Assembly: GCA_009775535.1 (NCBI GenBank)
Contig: VSPW01000053.1
Coordinates: forward strand, 1 to 10,826
Direction: 5' to 3'
Length of the DNA: 10,826 bases
DNA from: Muribaculaceae bacterium
Lineage (GTDB): Bacteria; Bacteroidota; Bacteroidia; Bacteroidales; Muribaculaceae
Part shown: piece by piece, positions 5,650-10,826 of the stretch
Layout of the letters: every line of letters starts with the position of its first letter
Numbering within the stretch: position 1 is the stretch's first letter
Notes under the pieces: model-generated
Told to the model about the DNA's origin: nothing
The model's input: the letters and a program-made list of their open reading frames with translations, nothing else
Database searches by the model: none
Program-made: the position numbers and the translations under genes

Positions 5650-6525
5650 ATGACCAGAAAGACAATAGCCCCTTCGGAAATGATAATAAATCCGGACGGT
5701 TCGATATTCCATCTGCATATCCTGCCGGAACAGCTTACTGACCGTATAATATTGGTGGGTGATCCAGGACGCGTGGATATGGTAGCGGGATTTTTTGATT
5801 CCAGGACATTTGAGGTGTCCTCAAGGGAATTCCATACGGTAGGCGGCATATATAAAGGCAAGCCCATAATGTGTCTCAGCCATGGTATCGGCCCAGACAA
5901 TATTGACATTGTCATTAATGAGCTTGATGCCCTGGCCAATATTGATTTTGCCACCAGGGAGATACGTGACACCCACCGGACTCTATCCATGGTGAGGATA
6001 GGCACGTCTGGTGCGCTTCAGCCAGAACTGACAATCGGCACTCCGGTGATCGCGGAGAAGGCGATAGGCTTTGATGGTGTATTGAATTACTATGCAGGGC
6101 GTAACAGTGTTTCCGACCTCGGTTTTGAGGAGGAGCTATGTCGGCACACGGGATGGAATCCGCTGTGGGCCAAGCCATATGTGGTGGATGCCGATAGCGG
6201 GCTGGTAGACATGATCGGACGTGATGACATGGTGAGGGGCAATACCATATCGGCTGTAGGTTTCTATGGTCCTCAAGGACGTGAGCTGCGTCTGCCTCTT
6301 GCCAATCCCGACCTGAACAGCCGTATAGAGGGATTTGAGTACAAGGGTCGCCGCATTACCAATTATGAAATGGAGAGCGCGCCATTGCAGGGCCTTTGCC
6401 GTCTGTTGGGCCACCGTGCCATGACCGTATGCTCCATAATTGCCAACAGGATGAACAACAAGGCTAATCCTAATTATAAAAATGCCATGAGGGATCTTGT
6501 AGAGACCGTATTGGAAAGGATTTGA
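5650..6525 (+). CDS. udp: Nucleoside phosphorylase, uridine phosphorylase type
   Basis: The 291-residue protein belongs to the PNP/UDP phosphorylase family 1, which splits nucleosides with phosphate into base and (deoxy)ribose-1-phosphate in the cytoplasm. Visible motifs are ILVGDPGRV (34-42) for phosphate, SHGIGPDNIDIVINEL (77-92), MVRIGTSGALQPE (114-126) with phosphate-binding Arg116, and ITNYEMESAPL (236-246) with the ribose-binding Met-Glu pair. GFYGPQGRE (204-212) gives Gln209-x-Arg211, matching the Gln-x-Arg pair that reads uracil in uridine phosphorylases (E. coli Gln166/Arg168, from memory). This favours uridine over purine nucleosides. It starts 50 bp after dprA with no terminator or TAnnTTTG box between, so read-through from the thioesterase promoter is likely. 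A strong terminator follows. Confidence 0.88.
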   Translation: MTRKTIAPSEMIINPDGSIFHLHILPEQLTDRIILVGDPGRVDMVAGFFDSRTFEVSSREFHTVGGIYKGKPIMCLSHGIGPDNIDIVINELDALANIDFATREIRDTHRTLSMVRIGTSGALQPELTIGTPVIAEKAIGFDGVLNYYAGRNSVSDLGFEEELCRHTGWNPLWAKPYVVDADSGLVDMIGRDDMVRGNTISAVGFYGPQGRELRLPLANPDLNSRIEGFEYKGRRITNYEMESAPLQGLCRLLGHRAMTVCSIIANRMNNKANPNYKNAMRDLVETVLERI

Positions 6526-6538
6526 GGTAATGGTTTGT

Positions 6539-6582
6539 AAAAATAAACAGCCGGACAAGATTGTCCGGCTGTTTATTTTTTG
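6539..6582. terminator. Perfect bidirectional terminator
   Basis: An uninterrupted 20-bp inverted repeat pairs 6539-6558 with 6561-6580 around only two central bases; the innermost pairs would open to form a normal loop. The core is the GC-rich stem CAGCCGGACAA, flanked by an A-tract on the left and a T-tract on the right. It therefore terminates the plus-strand nucleoside phosphorylase transcript (stop 13 bp before) and the minus-strand GH92 operon (stop 28 bp away). Confidence 0.93.
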
Positions 6583-6608
6583 TATTGATGAGGATTGGCC
6601 TACATATT

Positions 6609-8867
6609 TCACTTGCGAGGCTTGCCGTCTGCGGTCTTTGTGAATTTCAGGTGGCCGGCCTTGATAAGGTCAGAATGGTTTATCCTGTATCCCGTTTTTT
6701 TGTCTCCAAGGCTTATTGACTGTATATAGTCGCTGTCCACTTCCGGATTGACGGTCTCAATCACCAGTGAGTCTGCCCCATGGTACTTGGGGTCGAGCTT
6801 TATGGTGACTTTGTCAAATGTAGGGGTTGTCAGTATATATTCCGGTGTGCCAGGTATATCGGGGTATAGTCCCATCATTGAGAATATCGCCCATGATGAC
6901 ATGGTGCCAGTGTCCTCGTTGCCTGGAATGCCGTCGGGTTTTGTAGTGTAATGTTTGGAAAGAAGCTCTTTGATGAGTTTCTGTGTGCGCCATTCCTCTC
7001 CCTTGAAATTGCTGAAAAGGAAGGGGTATGCTATATCGGGTTCATTGGCAGGGTCGTAGTAACCGTTGTCGAATACAGATTGGAGCTTGTCAATGAACTT
7101 TTTCTTGCCGCCCATAAGTTTGGCGAGTCCATTTATGTCGTGGGGCACATAGAATGTGTAGTTCCATGAGTTTCCTTCATGGAATCCCGGCGACGGCTCA
7201 AAATTTTCGCCTTGTTTTGGATCGAACGGTGAATAGAATTCGCCGTTGGGCAAGATAGGCCGCAGAGTCCCGAATTCTTTGTCGTAATAGTTCTTGTAGC
7301 CTAACGAACGGTTGTAGAACAGATTCGCATCATCAGTCTTGCCCAGTTCCTTTGCCATGCGTGAAAGGGCATAGTCTGCGATGTAGTATTCCAGTGCGTG
7401 TGATACTGAATTGTCGTACTGTTCACGCAAGGGGACGTATCCCAGGGAGAAATAGTCGTCTGCATCCGGGCGCATCTTGTTGTTTGCACCTTCAGTGGTA
7501 GCACCTTTGCGCATAGCCTCGTATGCAAGGTTGATGTCGAAGTTGCGCAGGCCTTTCATATAAGTGTCCACAATCACAGGGATTGACGGGTCTCCTTCCA
7601 TTGTATATGTCTCACGCCCGTAAAGTTCCCATTTCGGTAGCCATCCGTGTTCGCGGTATATGTCCAGCATTGAGTTCACCATCTGTTCCTGGCGTTCCGG
7701 GTATACGAGGGTCATGAGCTGGTGTAGGTTGCGGTATGTATCCCAAAGGGAGAATACTGTGTAGCGGTTGCCAGTGGTGGTCATTATCTCATCGCTTTCC
7801 ATCTTCGGGTATTGGCCGTTTACATCCTGGAGGATGTTTGGATGTATGAGCGCGTGGTAGAGGGCTGTGTAGAATACGCCTTTCTGTTCATCTGTGCCGC
7901 CTTCCACCATAATCCTGCCAAGGTCATCGTTCCAGCGTGAGCGTGCTTCGGCTGCTATCTGGCCGAATGTCATGCCGTGTTGTTCTTTTTCAAGGTTTTC
8001 GCGGGCATTGGCTATGCTCACAAACGACACCCCCATGGACACTTCGATCTGTTCGCCTTCTGTTGTGTCGAAAACGAACCATGCGCCGATGTCGTCGCCC
8101 GAAAGGTCGCGTCCGTAGTTGGGGTAGGGCTTGTATTTACCCTGATACGGCTCCCATTCGGCTTCGACGCCTTGCATCGGGCGTTGCTTTTTCCAGAATC
8201 CGCTTTGTTTCGGGGTCTTGTTGAGCCTCATCACGAAATATATAGGATATACGGCCTGTGGGTTGTTGTAGCAGAATGTGCCCAGGAGCTTGGAGCCTTC
8301 TATCTCACGGCTGTTCACCTTGCGTACGGTAGCGCCGCTCTCGTTTGTGAGCCCTTCGCCGAGATTGAGCAGGATGTTGCCTTCGCCTTTAGGGAAGGTG
8401 AAGCGGGTCATGCCTGAACGTGGTGTGGCTGTAGCTTCGGCCAGTATATTGTATTTGTCCAGTTTTACGGAGTAGTAGCCTGGTGTGGCTTTCTCGTCAT
8501 GGTATTTTGTGCCGTAGTTGTGGTAGTCAAATTCCAGAGGTCCGGTAGTGGCCATGAGCAGGAGCGACCCAAGGTCGGGGCATCCTACACCGCTGAGGTT
8601 GACGTGGGAGAATCCGGTAAGGAATGAGTTGGTTATGTCATATGGAGTTGACCACCATCTAGCATCCTTGTCGTAGCGGTTATCATCTGACCCCATCACG
8701 TTGAACGGTACAACGGTCATCAGTCCGTTAGGTGTGGCCGCGCCGGGATTGGTGGTGCCGAAATTTGTGCTCCCTACGAAAGGGTTTACGTAGTCAACCG
8801 GCTCTTTTGCCTGTGCCGAGCACAGGCAAAAGATTGCGGTTGCACTGAATAACAGTGATTTATACAT
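6609..8867 (-). CDS. GH92 alpha-mannosidase, periplasmic
   Basis: GH92 enzymes are calcium-dependent exo-alpha-mannosidases that trim mannose from N-glycans and mannans. The 752-residue protein has a signal peptide with cleavage likely after SAQA (residue 20) and no convincing lipobox. The N-terminal beta-sandwich opens DYVNPFVGSTNFGTTNPGA and contains GFSHVNLSGVGCPD (85-98). The (alpha/alpha)6 domain carries VFSLWDTYRNLHQL (371-384), YTMEGDPSIPVIVD (421-434), FHEGNSWNYTFYVPHDI (562-578) with the likely general acid Glu564, NEPDIAYPFLF (608-618), and GIPGNEDTGTMSSW (646-659) with the likely general base Asp652. It appears complete and catalytically intact. It starts 6 bp after the GH130 stop and is the last gene of the permease-GH130-GH92 operon. 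Linkage specificity (1,2, 1,3 or 1,6) is not decided by these motifs. Confidence 0.95.
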   Translation of the reverse strand: MYKSLLFSATAIFCLCSAQAKEPVDYVNPFVGSTNFGTTNPGAATPNGLMTVVPFNVMGSDDNRYDKDARWWSTPYDITNSFLTGFSHVNLSGVGCPDLGSLLLMATTGPLEFDYHNYGTKYHDEKATPGYYSVKLDKYNILAEATATPRSGMTRFTFPKGEGNILLNLGEGLTNESGATVRKVNSREIEGSKLLGTFCYNNPQAVYPIYFVMRLNKTPKQSGFWKKQRPMQGVEAEWEPYQGKYKPYPNYGRDLSGDDIGAWFVFDTTEGEQIEVSMGVSFVSIANARENLEKEQHGMTFGQIAAEARSRWNDDLGRIMVEGGTDEQKGVFYTALYHALIHPNILQDVNGQYPKMESDEIMTTTGNRYTVFSLWDTYRNLHQLMTLVYPERQEQMVNSMLDIYREHGWLPKWELYGRETYTMEGDPSIPVIVDTYMKGLRNFDINLAYEAMRKGATTEGANNKMRPDADDYFSLGYVPLREQYDNSVSHALEYYIADYALSRMAKELGKTDDANLFYNRSLGYKNYYDKEFGTLRPILPNGEFYSPFDPKQGENFEPSPGFHEGNSWNYTFYVPHDINGLAKLMGGKKKFIDKLQSVFDNGYYDPANEPDIAYPFLFSNFKGEEWRTQKLIKELLSKHYTTKPDGIPGNEDTGTMSSWAIFSMMGLYPDIPGTPEYILTTPTFDKVTIKLDPKYHGADSLVIETVNPEVDSDYIQSISLGDKKTGYRINHSDLIKAGHLKFTKTADGKPRK

Positions 8868-8873
8868 TATCAG

Positions 8874-9848
8874 TTAAAGGCTGTTGTTCTTAACAAAGTC
8901 TACTATTTCATTTATGTATCCGAATGCCATGCATACGGTAGTGTCGGCAGCTCCGTAGAATACGGCAACACGTTCTCCGTCCTGGAGTGCTGCACATGGG
9001 AACACTACATCGGGCACATCGCCGGCAAGCTCATAGGGTGCTGCGGGGGCAAGCAGGTAGGGCTTTGTACGGTATAGGACCTTGGTGGGGTCTTCCTTGT
9101 CGAGGATTGCCGCGCCCATAGAGTAGCGGAAACCGTTGCAGGTGTTTATCACGCCGTGGTAGAACATCAGCCATCCTGCCTCTGTGAGGAAGGGCACTGA
9201 ACCTGCGCCGATTTTTGTGCACTGCCATGCGCTCTGGTCGAAGGGTGCAACTTTCATCACGCATCTGTGTTCACCCCAGTATTTCATGTCGGGGCTGAAG
9301 CTCATGTAGATGTCGCCGAAAGGTGTGTGGCCGTTGTCGCTTGGGCGGCTTAGCATGGCGTACTTGCCGTCGATCTTCTGCGGCATAAGCACGCCGTTGC
9401 GGTTGAACGGAAGGAATGCGTTTTCACACTGGTAGAATGTCTTGAAGTCGAAGGTGTATCCGATACCGATTGTAGGTCCGTGATATCCGTTGCACCATGT
9501 GATCCAGTAACGGTCCTCGATCCAAGTGACGCGGGGGTCATATTTGTAGTCGCTTTCGATCATCTGGGTGTTGCCTGCTTCCCATACTATCGGTTCGTGG
9601 TTGATTTCCCAGTTGATACCGTCCTTGCTGAACCCGGCGAATACGTTCATCTGTACGGCTTTGTTGTCGCAGCGGAACACTCCGGCGAATCCGTCGCCGA
9701 ATGGCACTACGGCGCTGTTGAAGATACTATTGGCACAGGGAATCTGGTAGCGTCCGATGATGGGATTTTGAGAGAACCGCCACATTACGTCGGTACATCC
9801 TGCCGGACGTTCTTCCCAGGGCATTTTTGATTTGTCAGTTGTAGTCAT
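8874..9848 (-). CDS. GH130 beta-1,4-mannoside phosphorylase, likely Man-GlcNAc phosphorylase
   Basis: The 324-residue protein has no signal peptide and is cytoplasmic. GH130 phosphorylases use phosphate to split beta-mannosides into mannose-1-phosphate and an acceptor sugar. Family features are FNSAVVPFGDGFAGVFRCD (43-61), YDPRVTWIEDRYWITW (103-118) with catalytic Asp104, FNRNGVLMP (148-156) with Arg150, LSRPSD with Arg168, CTKIGAGSVP with Lys212, FYHG with His231, and FYGAAD (297-302). The basic set Arg150, Arg168, Lys212 and His231 corresponds, as I recall it, to the phosphate site of subfamily 2 phosphorylases. GH130 members that hydrolyse rather than phosphorolyse lack these residues. With GH92 on one side and a permease on the other, Man-beta-1,4-GlcNAc from N-glycans is the most likely substrate. 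Mannosyl-glucose or mannobiose are alternatives. Confidence 0.92.
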   Translation of the reverse strand: MTTTDKSKMPWEERPAGCTDVMWRFSQNPIIGRYQIPCANSIFNSAVVPFGDGFAGVFRCDNKAVQMNVFAGFSKDGINWEINHEPIVWEAGNTQMIESDYKYDPRVTWIEDRYWITWCNGYHGPTIGIGYTFDFKTFYQCENAFLPFNRNGVLMPQKIDGKYAMLSRPSDNGHTPFGDIYMSFSPDMKYWGEHRCVMKVAPFDQSAWQCTKIGAGSVPFLTEAGWLMFYHGVINTCNGFRYSMGAAILDKEDPTKVLYRTKPYLLAPAAPYELAGDVPDVVFPCAALQDGERVAVFYGAADTTVCMAFGYINEIVDFVKNNSL

Positions 9849-9888
9849 TTCAGTAGGTTAAAATAAGTAAAACGTTAACGGGTTGTTG

Positions 9889-10826
9889 TTATTTTGTTTC
9901 TGCCGATTTCAGGTCCTGGCGGTGCGTGAAAGGCAGGCGTATTGTGAGCAGGAATACAGGAGTGGCCATGAACAGGGCTATAAGGAAGAACATTTCGTAG
10001 CCGACATGCTGGTATATCCAGCCGCTGATCATGCCTGGTATCATGAATCCGAAGTTCATTATGGCGGATGCGAATGCATAGTGCGCCATCGGATGTTTTC
10101 CGGGTGCCACCTGCTGCATCATGAACAGTGTGAGCCCTACAAAGCCGAATCCGTAGCAGAAGTATTCGGCCACAAGCCCTATGCCGATTACATATATGTT
10201 GTCGGGCTGGAATAGCGCAAACAGGTAGTATACCACGAACGGGATGTTGAAGATGCACACCAGGGATAGTATCGCTTTTTTGAGGCCCAGGTTGGCTACG
10301 TAGTATCCGGCAAGGATTGATCCTACGATAAATGCTACCGTACCCAGGGTGCCGTATATAAGTCCGATCTCCTCGTTTGTCATGCCCAGTCCGCCAATTT
10401 CGCGCGAAGCCTTGAGGAACAGCGGTACCATTTTTACTGCGAACCCTTCGGTTAGGCGGTAGCAGATTATGAACAGGATGAAGTATCCGATATGGCGCTT
10501 GTGGAAGAAGTCCATGAACACGACCAGAAGGTCCTTCATTGCGGCTCGGAAGTCTTTCGGGGCATCAGTGCTTTTCGATCCGGTAGGCAGGAAGAAGAAA
10601 TGGTAGATAGACAGCGCTATAAGCAGCAGGGCTATTATACCCATTATCACCATCCATGCGTAGGTGTTGGCCATGTCGGGCGATGTGTGCTGGAAATGGC
10701 GTATGAGCATGCCTGCAAGCCATACCAGTCCGCCGTTTATCAGGACCTTGGCAAGGTTGTAGAATGCGCCTTGCCAACCTATGTATGTAGCCTGAGTCTT
10801 GTCGTCGAGGGCTGTAAGGTATATAC
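9889..10826 (-). CDS. MFS sugar permease (AmpG-like), N-terminus beyond window
   Basis: The frame is open to the right edge, giving the last 312 residues. The Met at 10710 is internal, since the frame continues upstream as LTALDDKTQATYIGWQGAF then YNLAKVLINGGL, a normal loop and helix of such permeases. About eight hydrophobic helices are visible, for example MGIIALLLIALSIYHFFFL, YFILFIICYRLTEGFAV, GTLGTVAFIVGSILAGYYV and YVIGIGLVAEYFCYGFGFV. The true protein probably has about 12, so the missing part would hold the first four or so. The C-terminus is a short basic cytoplasmic tail. The gene ends 40 bp before GH130 on the same strand. By context it imports the mannosyl disaccharide made in the periplasm by GH92 and other hydrolases. 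It matches, from memory, the position of BT1034 in B. thetaiotaomicron. The substrate is inferred. Confidence 0.88.
   Translation of the reverse strand, partial: IYLTALDDKTQATYIGWQGAFYNLAKVLINGGLVWLAGMLIRHFQHTSPDMANTYAWMVIMGIIALLLIALSIYHFFFLPTGSKSTDAPKDFRAAMKDLLVVFMDFFHKRHIGYFILFIICYRLTEGFAVKMVPLFLKASREIGGLGMTNEEIGLIYGTLGTVAFIVGSILAGYYVANLGLKKAILSLVCIFNIPFVVYYLFALFQPDNIYVIGIGLVAEYFCYGFGFVGLTLFMMQQVAPGKHPMAHYAFASAIMNFGFMIPGMISGWIYQHVGYEMFFLIALFMATPVFLLTIRLPFTHRQDLKSAETK

Noticed and set aside
7977..8417. Plus-strand open frame of 146 codons
   Set aside because: It is antisense to GH92 and has no recognisable domain.
9873..9880. Palindrome CGTTAACG between the permease and GH130 genes
   Set aside because: It is only 8 bp, inside an operon spacer with no promoter, and has no T-run; too short to claim as an operator.
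10565..10777. Minus-strand frame that could look like a separate small gene at the right edge
   Set aside because: It overlaps the permease in another frame; the permease frame is open to the window edge with clear membrane helices.
1..10826. CRISPR arrays, tRNA or rRNA genes, insertion sequences, phage or toxin-antitoxin genes
   Set aside because: I looked for repeats with spacers, cloverleaf-like segments, transposase motifs and paired small genes and saw none.

Overview
The window looks like chromosomal DNA from a gut-type member of the order Bacteroidales. Family Muribaculaceae or Bacteroidaceae is plausible, but this is not settled from the sequence. The evidence is the pairing of a GH92 mannosidase with a GH130 phosphorylase, promoter-like TAnnTTTG boxes (the Bacteroidetes -7 element) upstream of several genes, AT-rich leaders mostly lacking Shine-Dalgarno motifs, and the general character of the proteins. 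All identifications come from reading motifs by eye; no database search was run.

Layout from left to right. (1) 1-212, minus: the N-terminus of a GT-B type glycosyltransferase, cut by the window edge. (2) 213-527: AT-rich DNA holding a minus-strand promoter-like box and, about 130 bp downstream of it, an intrinsic terminator with no convincing ORF between them. This is either a small RNA or an attenuated leader for the glycosyltransferase. (3) 528-2700, minus: a two-component pair, an OmpR/PhoB-type response regulator followed by a membrane histidine kinase overlapping it by 17 bases. A perfect 8-bp direct repeat at 10-bp spacing sits just upstream of the regulator's putative promoter. (4) 2932-3945, minus: an ApbE-type flavin transferase lipoprotein with its own terminator. 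(5) 4063-6525, plus, divergent from apbE: a hotdog acyl-CoA thioesterase, the DNA-processing protein DprA and a uridine-phosphorylase-like enzyme, closed by a perfect 20-bp inverted repeat that can end transcription from both sides. (6) 6609-10826, minus: GH92 alpha-mannosidase, GH130 beta-mannoside phosphorylase and an MFS sugar permease that runs off the right edge. The transcription order is permease, GH130, GH92.

The clearest functional unit is the right-hand operon. Its content and order match, from memory, BT1032-BT1033-BT1034 of Bacteroides thetaiotaomicron. There a periplasmic GH92 enzyme trims alpha-mannose from N-glycan fragments, a permease imports Man-beta-1,4-GlcNAc, and a cytoplasmic GH130 phosphorylase splits it to mannose-1-phosphate and GlcNAc. 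The other genes are housekeeping or regulatory. I do not see a clearly new multi-gene system. The observations most worth a second look are the orphan promoter-terminator unit at 276-443 and the putative autoregulatory direct repeat at 2776-2793.
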